DNA of 64,000 nucleotides, taken from positions 222,509,415 through 222,573,414 of the forward strand of contig NC_081410.1 in the NCBI RefSeq assembly GCF_030272615.1, written 5' to 3'. Below are positions 1-11,038 of the stretch, piece by piece (position 1 is the stretch's first letter; every line of letters begins with the position of its first letter). The translations under genes were made by a program, and so were the position numbers. Source of the DNA: Cryptomeria japonica. Its lineage: Eukaryota > Streptophyta > Pinopsida > Cupressales > Cupressaceae. The notes under the pieces are model-generated. The model made no database searches and was not told the DNA's origin. It was given only the letters and a program-made list of their open reading frames with translations.

Positions 1-1150
1 AGATATCAGATAGGTCATTCACCATCTTCTTTTAGGAGAGAGAAGATGTACTACATTGGGTGGCCCATGCCCAATGAGGCTAAAGGGTAGATTATGATAA
101 ACTGGATACTACATCCTACTAGTGCCATTCCACTTGTGAGGAGACTCATGATAGCCATAGTGGGGCTAGCCATATGCCCTAATGGACGAGGCGGTCACAT
201 GCATGGGGGTCTCACTTATTCTATCCGAGCGATGGAGGGGCGACAAATAGTGTTCTCCTAGGGACAAAGCATGTTGGCCCATCTCTACCATGACTTGGGA
301 GAGTATGTCTACGATGAGGGATGTAGTTTGATGACATGCACCCTTCTACAGGTTTGGATGTTCGAGCATATCACATGCACTAGGCCAGTGCAAGTACCAG
401 TTGATGTTGGTTCAGAGGACCCTAGAGCATATTTATACCTGCTCACCAGATCATGGAAGAATGGTGAATTGATGCATTGGAGGATTGTGATCCATAGCCC
501 TAGATCCACTAGTAGTGTCAACTAGAGGAGAGGAAGTTGTTCTCAGGAGACCCACCTCAAGCTTACATCGATCATCTCCCACAATACCACATATTGGAGT
601 ACGAAGGCACTACGAGCATGAAGAGGGAAATGGTTCCATATCAAAGATGGTCACGACACATGATCCACACTCGTAGGAAGGGGATCCAGGTAAGGGTCTT
701 TTACTTAATTGAGTTAGTTTTTGAATTTAAATGATGATGTACATGTAATTTGGTCTTTATTTTCTCTTCTGCAGTTGAAGTACATGAGTGGCAATCTATT
801 ATCCAACAAACCCTATCTGACATCGTCACTGTTTCACTCATACCTCGGTCTTCGCAGATTATTCATAGACCCTAGAGGAGTTCCAAACAACATGAGGATC
901 AATTCTACTCCATTTGAATAGAGATAAAGATCAAACAAGAAGTGGAGGAATGACTACAGTGCGAGCTAGTAGAGTCTCGGGTGGAGACAACCATTTATTG
1001 AGGCATAGTCATGGATCAAGATCAGAGGAGCTCTTCTAGGAGTCACTCATGGTCCTCATCCCATTATACACCCATGGGAACACCATGATAGGGACTAGAG
1101 GGCTCAGGTAGCCACCAACCATCTAGATAGTGCTGATATAGCAGAGACCA
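1..1150 (+). pseudogene. plant mobile domain (PMD) gene fragment, antisense gene of element Tat-1
   Basis: Frame 1 from the window edge and then a shifted frame give a protein related to the two better PMD copies at 30421-49529 and 45572-48352. Positions 271-450 contain LAHLYHDLGEYVYDE and CTLLQVWMFEHI, which match LTHLYHDLHQVVYDD and CTLLQVSCWEHI in the outer copy. TAG stops near 88 and 259 and a frame change near 525-537 break it. A canonical donor (CAG/GTAAGG) and a pyrimidine-rich acceptor mark an 85-bp intron at 690-774. The gene starts before the window and the last recognisable coding part is near 920. It lies beside the 3' end of a minus-strand Tat-like pol, the same layout as the other two elements, so I infer it is that element's antisense gene. 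PMD proteins of the MAIN/MAIL1 group act in plant nuclei. A host PMD pseudogene lying there by chance is the alternative. Confidence 0.6.
690..774 (+). other. probable intron in the PMD fragment
   Basis: The segment begins GTAAGG after CAG and ends in a pyrimidine-rich run followed by TCTGCAG. It is T-rich and 85 bp long, a normal plant intron size. The other two PMD copies have a long intron at a different, more 5' position, so this one belongs to a distinct PMD subfamily or is a chance match. Confidence 0.5.
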
Positions 1151-1202
1151 CATTTTGTATCTAGTGGTCGATCTTGTATATGATGTACCTTAAAATTTTT
1201 GA

Positions 1203-1204
<2 letters not shown>

Positions 1205-1266
<62 letters not shown>

Positions 1267-1283
1267 ATGATGATGATGATGAT
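1205..1283. repeat. (AT)n then (ATG)n microsatellite
   Basis: An uninterrupted AT repeat of about 56 bp is followed directly by about seven ATG units. It lies just downstream of the PMD fragment. The DNA downstream of the outer PMD gene (49560-50350) is also rich in ATGATG. Confidence 0.95.
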
Positions 1284-1801
1284 TTTTGTCTCAAATTTGT
1301 TCTTTCAATTTGCAAAAATAATGTATGTATATTGCTTTCATTAAAAGTAACAAATTTGGAAATGTACATGCATGTCTAATTTAATTCTCATGTGATTGAT
1401 TTCTCAATACCCCATGATTAAATTGATACATGTGTGATCTAATTAAATAACTAAGTATTTAATTAAATACAACATTGATGATGTAGAGAAATGTGTTTAA
1501 GTTAAGGACTACATAACTAATGTGATCTAATTAAGGGTTTAATTAAACACAACATGATGTATCCTAACCCCAAACACATGAAGGAAACTGCATGATAAGC
1601 TAGCACATAAAAATGTAAATTCCTAAATATTTACACAATGAATTCAAGCCAACCAAAAAAATTTGAAACATGTTTGTCAAGAATGAAGTAATATAGATCA
1701 AATATCAATAATTTAATACTACATTCTTTCATGAAGACATGCTACCATATCATACAATTTTGGAAAAAAGAAAAGAAAGGAAAAGAAAAGGAAAGAAAAG
1801 A
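1284..1801. other. AT-rich spacer between PMD fragment and pol of Tat-1
   Basis: No gene seen. The stretch contains short ATTAAATA-type repeats and a purine-rich run (AAAAGAAAGG type) at about 1765-1800. That run lies on the wrong strand to be the polypurine tract of the minus-strand element. Confidence 0.5.
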
Positions 1802-2710
1802 TTAGGCATAATATCTACAAAGATGCATAGCATTTATGGGTTCCTTAAGAGGCGTACCTTCCACATCTTCTATTTTGTAGGCACCTGACTCATAGACTTT
1901 AGTGATAATATATGGTCCTAGCCAATTTAGGCTAAACTTTCCTCTTTCTTCAGGTAAGGCATTCACATTACATTGATTCTCATAAAGCATGAGGTCGCCC
2001 ACTAAGAAGGAATGCTGAATAACCTTATCATTGTAACTTTGCTGCAAAGATTTATGATACACTTGGATATGATCAAGAGCATTTATACGATGTTCATCAA
2101 GCATTTCAAGTTGTTGAAGGTGTTGTTCTTGATAAAAATCATTGTCGATTATACCCTTGAGAGAAATTCTCAACGAGGGAATCTCTAACTCTAAAGGCAT
2201 AATAGTGTTAACACCATTAACAAGATTGTAGGGGGTAGTACCTATAGCTATGCGCACACTTGTTTGATAGGCCCAAATGAAATAGGTCAATTGGGTGTTC
2301 CAATTCCTACCAAGCTTGTTTACAATCTTATGAAGAATTTGTTCAAGGATTTTGTTAGAAGACTCAGCTTGGCCATTAGATTGAGGATAATAAGTTGTGG
2401 ATAAGCGATGTTCAATATGGTATTTCTCAAGAAATTTCTTCACATCTTTGTTCTTGAATGAAGTCCCATTGTCAGAGATCAAAGTGGAAGGTATTCCAAA
2501 TCGAGAAATGATGTTATCTAAGATGAATTAATAAATTACTTCAACGGTGGTGGATCGAAGAGGAATCGCTTCTACCCACTTCGTAAAACAATCTGTAATA
2601 GTTATGATGAAATATTCCCTTGCGATGAAGGAGGAGAAGTTTTTCCAATAAGATCCAAACCACATATGGAAAAGGGCCAAGAGGCGACCTAAATTCTTGT
2701 GTAGGAGCAT
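1802..2710 (-). pseudogene. Tat-1 integrase, catalytic core and C-terminal part
   Basis: This is the Ty3/gypsy integrase that inserts element DNA. Two pieces in different frames (2528-2710 and 1802-2482) give a core with FTKWVEAIPL, then ISDNGTSFKN holding the second catalytic Asp, then NGQAESSNKI holding the catalytic Glu. The C-terminal part, with LGPYIITKVYESGAYK and a terminal HLCRYYA, matches the C-terminus of the inner Tat pol. The piece at 1802-2482 is open to its natural stop near 1802. The catalytic residues look intact, but the frame break near 2500 makes it a pseudogene. The PMD fragment lies about 650 bp further downstream on the opposite strand. Confidence 0.85.
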
Positions 2711-3542
2711 GAATCAAATTGTTGTGTTGCTGACACTGATGGCACTTCTTAAAAAATGCAAAGGAATCTTTCTCCATGGTTTTCCAATAATATCCCATTC
2801 GGAGAAACATTTGAAATAAGGTTTTGCCCCCAAAATTCCCCCTGCAAGCACTTGAATGTGCCTCCTTAAGAACAATCAGGATCTCCATTTTGTTGAGACA
2901 ACGAAGAAGGAAACCATTATAACCTCTCCTATTAAGGATACTAGAAAGGATAATGTATCTTGCATCTAACTTGTGAATCCTTGCTCTAGTGATTTTACTT
3001 GTAGAATCTGGAAATGTACCATTGGTAAAATATCTTAAGACATGTGAGTACCATTCATCAGAGTTTATATTATAGCAATAAGCCACCTCACTAGGATTGT
3101 CAACAATAGCCGAAGAAGATAGGTTATGAATAACAAATTTAAGGTCCACCACGAGGTCCTCTAAGGATAAGAGGGAAGAGACACATGCTATTGCATCGAC
3201 ATGTTGATTATCCTTCTGAGGGACAGGCCCCATGGTATAGGAATTGAATTTTTCTAACAAGGATAAGGCTAGGTCTTGATATTGTGATAATTTGTCTTGT
3301 TTAGCCTGATAAATTCCTGTAACTTGTCTAATGATCAATTGGGAGTCACCATAGATATCTATATGCTTAACATTCAAGTCTAAAGCCGCCTTAAGACTAG
3401 CTATAAGGGCTTCATACTCGGTAATGTTATTGGTACATAAGAAGTTAAGATGGTAGGATAAGGGAATAGGTTTTTTATTAGGAGAAATTAGAACAACACC
3501 TACCCCCGAGCTTGTACGACACCTAGAGCCATCAAAATACAA
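2541..3542 (-). pseudogene. Tat-1 second (archaeal-type) RNase H and integrase zinc-binding domain
   Basis: The first half reads MYFDGSRCRTSSGVGVVL, then NNITEYEALIASLKAAL, then GDSQLIIRQ. This is the archaeal-like RNase H that Tat-lineage gypsy elements carry in addition to the ordinary RNase H. The second half has an HSSACRGNFGG segment and a KKCHQCQQH segment, the HHCC zinc-binding region of integrase. The open stretch is 333 codons; its last part runs into another frame over the integrase core. The extra RNase H is the main reason I place the element in the Tat lineage. Confidence 0.85.
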
Positions 3543-3559
3543 CTCCCAAGTTTCTTCAG

Positions 3560-3904
3560 TCTCAATAGGAAGGAAAACTCACCAGGAAAGGATTCTTGAT
3601 TATTAATGTGAGAGGTGAAGGAGTGTTAACTAAGTGGTCAGTCAATGCTTGTCCTTTAATTGCTTTTCAAGAGACAAAAATTTAAGGTCAAATTTAGTCA
3701 ACATCATAACCCACTTCTCTAAACGTCTGTCTTAGAAAAAAGATGCTTTAAAGGATCAAAGTTAATGATAACATTAACCTCAACATTCAAAAGGTAATGC
3801 CTCAACTTTTGATTTACAAAGACAAGAGCAAGACATTGCCTTTCTATCACAGTATACCGGACTTCATAATCAAGAAAGTGCGGCTTATTAAATAAACTAG
3901 ACAT
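3560..3904 (-). pseudogene. Tat-1 RNase H (Ty3 type), broken
   Basis: The fragment has HFLDYEVRYTVIERQCLALV followed by LRHYLLNVEVNVI and DPLKHLF. These correspond to the connection and RNase H region of gypsy pol (NYTPIERACLAVVF and DPLKYLLNK in the inner Tat element). It is out of frame with the reverse transcriptase and breaks again before the archaeal-type RNase H. The weak stretch 3560-3718 still shows parts of the motif that precedes the second RNase H. Confidence 0.75.
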
Positions 3905-5164
3905 TCTTTACCATCACTATTATGTTGTGCCAATAAAACTACAAGAGCGTGAGAAGAAGTAGTTGTGTATAGAAGAAATGGTTTAGTAGGATCAGTAGGT
4001 TGCAAGATAGGAGGATTGGCCAAATAAGACTTTAAATCCTCAAAGGCTTGGTGACAATCCTCATTCCATTGAAAGGTGATGTTTTTCTTGAGCAATTGAG
4101 TGAAAGGGAAAGTTTGATTTACAAGTTGTGACACAAACCTACAAATAGATTTTATCTTTCCTTGCAAACTTCTCAATTGAGAAATATTTTTAGGAGGTGG
4201 CATGATAATTATAGCATCTATCTTTTTCGTATCCACCTCAATACCACAATGTGAGACCATGAACCCTAATAGTTTTCCACTATCCACACCAAAAATACAC
4301 TTTTGGGGGTTCAAGCGCATGTTGTATTTATAAATTCTCTCAAAGACTTGACAAAGGATCTTAACATGGTCTTGATGGAGTATGGATTTAGCTAAGATGT
4401 CATTAATGTAATCTTCTAAGATTTTATACATGTAATCATGAAAGATAAGAGTCATAGCATGTTGGTAGGTAGTGCCTACGTTTTTCAATCCAAAAGGAAT
4501 CATAACCCCAAAAAACATACCCCAAGGGGTGGTGAAAGCAATTTTAAATTGATCTTGAGGATTAATAAATATTTGATTATATCCTAAGAAACCATCAATA
4601 AAGGACAACAAGGCATTTCCAGCAATAGAATCCACTATCATGTCAATGTTTGGAAGCAGAAAATCATCCTCTAAGGAAGCCTTATTGAGATCTCAAAAAT
4701 CGGTGCACATCCTAGTCTTATTATTGGATTTGGCTACGACAACAATATTCGAAATCCAAGGAGAGTAATCAATAAGGAAAATGAATCCTGCATCTAATAG
4801 TTTTTTAATTTCTGCTTTGATAAGCAAAGCTATTTTGGGATTCATTTTTCTAATCTTCCGCTTCACAAGTTTAGCATCAGAAATTAGGACAATGTTATGA
4901 GTGACAATCTTAGGATCACTACCAATTATGTAAGAGTATATCCAAGAAAAGATTTCAGGGAAATCATGTAATAACTTATAATATTCCTTTTGTTCTTCAA
5001 CAGTTTGGCACTTCCCTATCTTTATGATCTTATCCTCACTACAAGGATCCATCTTGATGTCAACGATATCACTTATAAGGAGATTTATTTGTTGAGGAAT
5101 ATCCTCTAGTTGAGGGAACTCCTTAATCATCTCATCATTATCTTTGGCTAATTCGATATCTTTT
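3847..5164 (-). pseudogene. Tat-1 reverse transcriptase
   Basis: Two stretches in the same frame (5164-4693 and 4641-3847) make a gypsy reverse transcriptase. Visible motifs are KLLDAGFI, MCTDF, FLGYNQIFINP, TPWGMFFGVMIPFGLKN and NPQKCIFGVDSGKLLGF. The catalytic YVDD box reads YINDIL, so the first Asp is Asn, and a stop separates the two stretches. The upstream edge at 5164 is the insertion site of the gypsy element at 5165-8707. Across that element the frame resumes at 8713, giving AYFGK then DIEL when the GAAAG duplication is counted once. Confidence 0.88.
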
Positions 5165-5988
5165 TGATGCAGGAGCATCCTCGGTCGATGAGAAATTTTG
5201 CATCAACCAAAAATATTTCCTTTCAGTTTTGTTCTTGTATAGTTTATTGTGCAGTTTTCCGTGTTCTTACCAGTTGGTACCGGTAGTTCCTTGCTTTTCG
5301 TGGCAGATTTTATTTTCAGTTTCTAGGCTAGTTCATGTGCTTAATTCTATATTTTTAGTTCATTTGGGTTCTTTTCCGGTCAATTATCACTTCCAGTTGA
5401 GTGTTTCTAGGTTTTAGAATAGTTCTTGTGCTTACCGGTTGGTTTTTCCTTCATTACCGACATGATTCTTGGCATGTGGATCTATATTGGGTCTTGTTTG
5501 ATGTTCTTTGGCATGTGGCCAACCTTCCTATTGAACCACACTTCGTGGTTATTATTTTACGGAAAGATTTCTTTAATTCTTAGCGCTGATCTAGTTACAC
5601 GTTTCATTTTATTGCATTGGTAAATGTAATCTTATGAGGCCGACCCAGATATGTTTCGGTGGGTATAAATATGTTATTATGTAATCATTTGTGGGGGAAG
5701 AGGAAGTAGAATTGAGAATAAGGATTGAGATTCATATTTTGTGATCTGGCTGATTCTTAGAGTCCCGGTTGGATTGTATCTGGCTAATGGCTTGCATGTA
5801 ACTGGTTAACTACCGGATGTTCTCAGATGATTATATGATGATAACCAGATTGTTTTTGAAAGTTTTAAAGTGATAATATGATTTGTTTATGTAATCTTGT
5901 TATGTTTTCTTGCTGCTTTCATTGTGTTACTCTTGATGCATAAGCTGGTTGATTCTCTTTGAGGGTTTTACTAGTTATGGATGCATTA
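5165..5988 (+). repeat. 5' LTR of the pol-less gypsy element
   Basis: It starts TGATGCAGGAGCA and ends GGATGCATTA, 824 bp, two bases before the primer site. It matches 8052-8707 along its length, for example at TTGGCATGTGG and GATTATATGATGATAACC. It contains about 165 bp near its start that the 3' copy lacks. Confidence 0.9.
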
Positions 5989-5990
5989 AG

Positions 5991-6002
5991 TGGTATCAGA
6001 GC
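5991..6002 (+). other. primer-binding site, initiator tRNA-Met type
   Basis: TGGTATCAGAGC is complementary to the 3' end of plant initiator tRNA-Met and lies two bases after the 5' LTR. It fixes the orientation of this element. Confidence 0.92.
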
Positions 6003-6178
6003 TGGTTATGGACTGGCTGGTAGAAGAATTGTTTGCGAATATTGAGGCATTCCTTTGGGTGGACAGATTTCCGATTGGAAGTAGGCTACACGTGTGTTCA
6101 AGAGATCGTCAAGGGGAGGCAATTAAAATAGGTAGTTAGATCACCAAGTTGAGGCAGTTCACCGGAGTGGAAGAGGAG

Positions 6179-7200
6179 ATGCCACCTAGAAGGACAAACC
6201 CCCAAAGGGTAGAGAAGATGATGGAAGACTTAAAGAGTGAAGTAAGGAATGAAATCTGAAATGCTTTGGATGGTTTATAAAGAAACCCTAAATTGAAGGA
6301 TGAATATGAACAATCCAGTGAAGAGCTTGAAGAAGTTGAAGGACCGGAAGATGAAAGAGAGGAAAGAATCCTGAGAGCGGTGACACAAGTGAGTAAAGTT
6401 CATAAAGTTGAAGTTTCCAAATTTTTCGGAAGGCTGAACCCAGAGGATCTGATTGATTGGATCAGAGAAATGGAGGACTACCTTGAGTTTGAGGATGTCA
6501 AGGACCCATAGAGAGTCTGATTGTCACAAAATAAGTTGAAAGGGCATGCTGCCTTATGGTGGAAAGAATTGCAGAAAGACAGAGTGGAGAATGGTGAATT
6601 GAAGATCACCTAATGAAGACATATGGTTGCAAGATTGAAGGCCAAGTTCATACCAGGAGACTATGAGTTGGAATTGTTCAAGAAGATGCAGAACCTGAAA
6701 TAGAGAAACATGATTGTGAAGGAATATACTGAGGAATTCTACAAGGTGGTGATTAGATCTGGAGATAGAGAGATGGATAGAGAAAAGGTGGCAAGGTACA
6801 TAAATGGACTTACTTTTAACATTTAGGATGAGATGAGTATGTTGAGGGTTTCCAAAGTTGAAGAAGCTTACCAGTATGATTTGAAGGCTGAGGAGAATAT
6901 GAGAAGAAGACAATCGAATAGAGGGAAGGATAAATTCAAGGGACAAATGAGTGACAGTATGAAGAAACCGGTTGAGGAAGATGAATAAAAATCTAAGTGG
7001 AGTAAAGAACCAGAGCAAAAAATACAGAGGAAAGGCACTGGCAGTACCCGTAGAGAATTTCTTGGCAAATGTTACAAGTGTGGAGAAACCAGACATAGAT
7101 TTTATGAATGAAAGCAGCGAATGACAAGAAGTTGTGTGGAAAATGAGGAATCAGAAGGTGAAGGTACCAGATTTGACTGTGCACTGGAGTAAGGAGAATC
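6179..7200 (+). pseudogene. gypsy gag with CCHC knuckle, degraded
   Basis: The reading frame starts at an ATG (MPPRRTNPQR). It shows FFGRLNPEDLIDWIREMEDY, then HAALWWKELQ, then EYTEEFYKVV and YINGL, the capsid region of plant gypsy gag. A CYKCGETRHRFYE zinc knuckle follows near 7070, where the last Cys codon has become TGA. At least seven stops interrupt it, for example near 6259, 6511, 6703, 6823 and 6985. It would form the particle shell around element RNA. Confidence 0.82.
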
Positions 7201-7204
7201 CCTT

Positions 7205-7621
7205 ATGTTCAGAAGAAAGGATACCAGATCTACTCAGAGGAAGAGTCTTTTCCAGACTGTGTGTAAATCTGGTGGTAAGTGCTTCAAGGTTATTGTAGAT
7301 AGTGGAAGTACTGACAATTTGGTATCTGAGGAGATGGTTGTGAAGCTTGGATTGAAGAGGATTGAGCATCCTTGTCCTTATGAGGTAAGTTGGTTGCAAG
7401 ATGATCAAAAGATAGAGATAAAGGAGTAGTGTTTGGTGAATTTCAACATTGGGCCTTTTAGAGATGAAGTTTTGTGTGATGTTGTATCTATGAGTTCTTG
7501 TCATGTCTTGTTGGGAAAACCTTGGCAGTTTGATAGAGGAGCTATTTATGACTGTAGAAGAAACCTAGTTACTATTGAGAAGGATGGGAAGAAGTTCACA
7601 TTGATTTCTTCTGAGTCCTGA
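7205..7621 (+). pseudogene. gypsy aspartic protease
   Basis: The sequence has VIVDSGSTDNLVSEEMV, the retroviral-type protease active site (Asp-Ser-Gly), and CHVLLGKPWQFD further on, the usual second conserved block. One TAG at about 7427 splits it and both halves are in one frame. It follows the gag zinc knuckle directly. After 7621 the frame degrades and no reverse transcriptase is seen before the 3' LTR at 8052. Confidence 0.85.
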
Positions 7622-8051
7622 GAAACCAGTTGCAGAAGTTATACCGGAAGGTGACTTGAAGAAAGATCTGATAGAACTAGTTGCATAGGTTATACTGGAG
7701 GGTGACATGAGTTTGCAGAAGGATTTGACATATGAGTCTGATGGACATATAGAACTAGTTAATAGAGAGCTTATGGTGACAAACCAGATGAAGTCTTGTG
7801 GCAGAAACAAATTAGAGTTGTAGAAGAAAGAGAGCAGTAAATAGAGACAATGCACAAATCTAAAGCAAAGGAAGAGAAACAAAGAGAGTCAGAGGTTAGA
7901 GAAGCTGATTTAGGCACCAAAGGAGGTAAAGTAGAGGTTGGTAGATAGAGAAGATGTTTGGATAAAAAATGAGCATGGGGTCTTTATTTCGAATCCTTTT
8001 AGATGTTCATGAGTTACCTCTCATGGAACATCTTTTTATACTTGGGTTGTT

Positions 8052-8707
8052 TGATGCAGGAGCATTCCATATTTTCAGTTCACTTGGGTTCTTTTCTGGT
8101 TAGTTATTGCTTCCGGTTGACTGTTTCTGGGTTTCAAGATAGATCTTGTGCTTGCCAGTTGGTTTTCCCTTCATTATTGGCATGATTCTTGGCATGTGGT
8201 CTATCTTGGGTCTTATCCGATGTTCTTTGGCATGTGGCCGACCTTCCTGCTGAACCGCACTTCGTGGTTGTTATTTTTTGGAAAGATTTCTTTAATTCTT
8301 AGGGTTGACCTAGTTAGACATTTGATTTTCCTGCATTGGTAAATGTAATCTTATGAGGCTAACCCAGATATGTTTCGATGGGTATAAATATGTTATTATG
8401 TAATAATTTGTAGGGTAGAGAAAGTAGAATTGAGAATAAGGATTGAGATTTGCATTCTGTGATCCGACTGATTCGTAGAATCCCGATTGGATTGTATCTA
8501 GCTAATGGCCTACATGTAACCAGTTAACTACTAGATGTTCTCAGATGATTATATGATGATAACCGGATGGTTGTCAGAAGTTCTAAAGTGATAATATGAT
8601 ATTTTTTATTTAATCTTGTTATGTTTTCTTGTTGCTTTCATTGTGTTACTCTTGCTGCATAAGCCAGTTGATTCTCTTTGAGGGTTTTACTGGTTATGGA
8701 TGCATTA
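8052..8707 (+). repeat. 3' LTR of the pol-less gypsy element
   Basis: It is a direct repeat of 5165-5988, starting TGATGCAGGAGCAT and ending GGATGCATTA. It is 656 bp long because about 165 bp near the start is missing. It is followed by the CTTTC duplication. Confidence 0.9.
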
Positions 8708-9293
8708 CTTTCCCAAAGTATGCTTCCACATTCAAACAATAGGGAAATCCATGGTTATGATGGTAATGAGGAAGATTATAGTAAGCTCCTAAAAACTCAA
8801 CTAAGGAATCATCAATAGAAAAGACATCTAAAGTAAAGACACTAGAATCAAAATTAATGTACTCAAGATTATTTAATGGAAGAGATTTAGAAGAAAAGGA
8901 AATGATATTAATGCTAATAGATGGTCTCTTGGAGGCTTTGGTAGGTTTGAGGGGATTGTATCCAGGTCCAAAAGATGTCTCATGGAAATTTCTCTCTATA
9001 GGAACTTTGATCCCTTGTTCTTGAGAACCACAACCATTGCCATTATATCCACTCTTAGCTAAGATATGGAAACTAAGACCATAGAGGTTAGCCGTTTCAG
9101 TAAGGGAAGGAGGATTTTCATGAGTTTGAATGTCAAAATCATTTGAAGTAGAAATAGGTGAAGTTATATAATTGGAAGCAACCACAAAGTTGTTACTTAG
9201 TAGTTTAGACAAAGTGGGTTTCTTTTTAGGTTCATCCTTGTCTTTCTTCTTTTCAACCTTAGATTCTCTCGAAGAGATTTTATATTCTCCCAC
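8708..9293 (-). pseudogene. Tat-1 linker between protease and reverse transcriptase
   Basis: The 195-codon piece has FGPGYNPLKPTKASKRP and ends NVEAYFGK, matching the VAYFGEG block of the inner Tat element near 40311-40331. This Ser/Lys-rich region lies between protease and pol in Tat-like polyproteins and has no known enzyme function. It is cut at its 3' end by the gypsy insertion at 5165-8707. Confidence 0.7.
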
Positions 9294-9320
9294 AAATTTA
9301 GGGTTAAAATATGAAGACCC

Positions 9321-9920
9321 CTAATCATCATCCAAGAGTACCTTTTTGGGGGAAAAGACATCTTTGGGAGGAGATTTAGATTGAGAGGAATCCTTTTTGA
9401 GAATATTAGGATTATTAGGAGGAATAAGAGTGCTTGAAGAAGAAGTGCTAGAAGGAGAAGGAATTATAGAAGGAACATCAGAAACAATTGGAGAGGAACT
9501 AGTTGAGGAAGACTTAGAAGAAGATGTTTGTAAATAAGATTGACGATTGGTATTGACAAACAAGGTATACATCTTGTTGTTATAAATGAACTTAACTTGC
9601 CTATTCAAAGTAGAAGGGACAACTTGCATGTTATGAATCCAAGGTCTTCCTAACAAGAAATTATAGGTCAATATTATCAGGCATATGACATGAATAGGTG
9701 TGGATAACGTAATGGGTCCTACCTTAACAGGCAAGGTTATGATACCTAATGAAGACCTAGCCACATTATCAAAACCATGAATAGTAAGAGAATCAGGTTT
9801 GATGAGAGAAGTGTCCACATTAATCTTATGCAATAAGTTAACACTACAAAAATTAAGATCGAAACCATTATCCACAAGGGTTCGTCTTATAGCACTACCA
9901 TTGATAAGAAAAACAATCAT
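9321..9920 (-). pseudogene. Tat-1 aspartic protease region
   Basis: Visible blocks are RRTLVDNGFDLNFCSV (active-site region with Asp-Asn-Gly), FDNVARSSLGIITLPVKVG and YNFLLGRPWIHNMQVVPSTL. The same order is seen in the inner Tat protease (LIDGGAGLNICTLS, YNILLGCLWIHEMRAVPST). A Ser/Thr/Pro-rich tail follows. The 199-codon stretch is open but is followed by a stop before the linker at 9293. Confidence 0.82.
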
Positions 9921-10038
9921 AAGAGGATCATATTGGAGTCAATCAAGGAAGCCATATTATTGGATGTCACTATGGGTGGGACATTCAAAGCTTTTAAAGA
10001 ATCTTGCAACATTCCATGATATATTGAGGAAAATTGAA

Positions 10039-10668
10039 TTAGGTCCCAAAGGGATATCTTGGCAAGAGTAGCCTTAAGTTGTTCAATGAGATCATACTCG
10101 TTACCAAGAGCTTGTTAAATACGAGGTGCTTGAGGAGGAATAGGTTGAAGATTATGAAGTGAGTTTGGAATAACCAAAGAAGGATTAGGTTGCCTATTGT
10201 TTCTTGTGTTATAGGTATGAGCAACTAAATGATAACTCTCTCTACTTATTTATTTAGCATACTCATAAGGACTCTTAGTGGGATATCCTCCTTGCACAAT
10301 GATAACATGTTTACTAGGAGTGCAAAAAGGATCATTACCATAACCACCTTGAACCGTAAAGAGAGGCTCGTTAAGAGGTTGTGCTATTGGAGAAGGGAAA
10401 GCACCTTGAACCATAAAAAGAGGTTTTCTATGTTCATTCACATTTATCATGTTGATTAACATTTTAGATGTGTGATGTTTGTTTGAAGGAGTTGGTAAAG
10501 ACATAAAATCATCAAGAGCATCATCCAACATAGCATGGTCATATCAATTAAATGGTTTGTCTTTAGATTCAAAAGGAGATAAGTCCTCATAAAGGGGATT
10601 GTTATAAACCACCATGTTACTAGATTTGGAGGACGAGCTGATAGGAATGCATCCATGAGAAGAACCAT
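10039..10668 (-). pseudogene. Tat-1 gag N-terminal remnants
   Basis: Overlapping pieces in different frames lie where gag should be. One (10250-10531) repeats a VQG(A/G)(F/Y) motif three times at about 24-residue spacing. I do not see the gag capsid domain that the inner Tat element has at about 37330-37800, so gag has probably lost it here. Assignment rests on position, upstream of the protease and downstream of the primer site. Confidence 0.45.
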
Positions 10669-11014
10669 TTAACTTATCTTTCTCTCCACTAAGAAATGAC
10701 ATAGTAATAAGGTTGTTTAGTTTTTGGCAAAATGTTGGTTTAGACGACTTAGCATATAAAACTCATTAAGAGCCTCATCTAGTTAATCTTTATAAAACTC
10801 ATAGTTATCATAAGCAAATGCATTATCAAAGGAATGAAACTCTTGCAAATAAAGATCCAACATTTTTGAAATGAAAAGTGCATACAAAACTTAAAATACA
10901 CAATACAATGAATGAATTTTTTTTAAATTTTTTTTTTATAATATTTATGCTTTTTAATGTAAGGAAAGATGCAATAACTAGATCTAAATAAGAAATGCAA
11001 AATAAAAGAATGTT

Positions 11015-11038
11015 GGATTCACGTCAGGTCCACCAAAA
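11015..11038 (-). other. probable primer-binding site of Tat-1
   Basis: Read on the minus strand, TTTTGGTGGACCTGACG follows the LTR end. It lies in the same place as TTTTGGCACGCCCGGTGGG in the inner Tat element. The tRNA it pairs with cannot be named with confidence. Confidence 0.5.

Larger units (their letters stand above)
5165..8707 (+). mobile_element. gypsy-type LTR element without pol, inserted in Tat-1
   Basis: Two direct repeats (5165-5988 and 8052-8707) flank a primer site and a gag-protease coding region, but no reverse transcriptase, RNase H or integrase follows the protease. The flanks are CTTTT on the left and CTTTC on the right, a 5-bp target duplication with one change. Removing the element restores the frame of the minus-strand Tat-1 pol. 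The LTR ends read TG...TA rather than TG...CA. It is a deletion derivative or non-autonomous member that would need another element's enzymes. Confidence 0.85.

Noticed and set aside
1-1150. A functional host PMD gene at the left edge
   Set aside because: Stops and a frame change are present, and it abuts a Tat-like pol in the same layout as the two clear element-borne copies.
1765-1800. Purine-rich run as polypurine tract for Tat-1
   Set aside because: The purines are on the plus strand while the element is on the minus strand, and the PMD fragment with the 3' LTR should lie further left.
6554-7096. 180-codon minus-strand ORF rich in Phe and Leu
   Set aside because: It lies opposite the gypsy gag region, whose plus-strand translation has recognisable gag and zinc-knuckle motifs.
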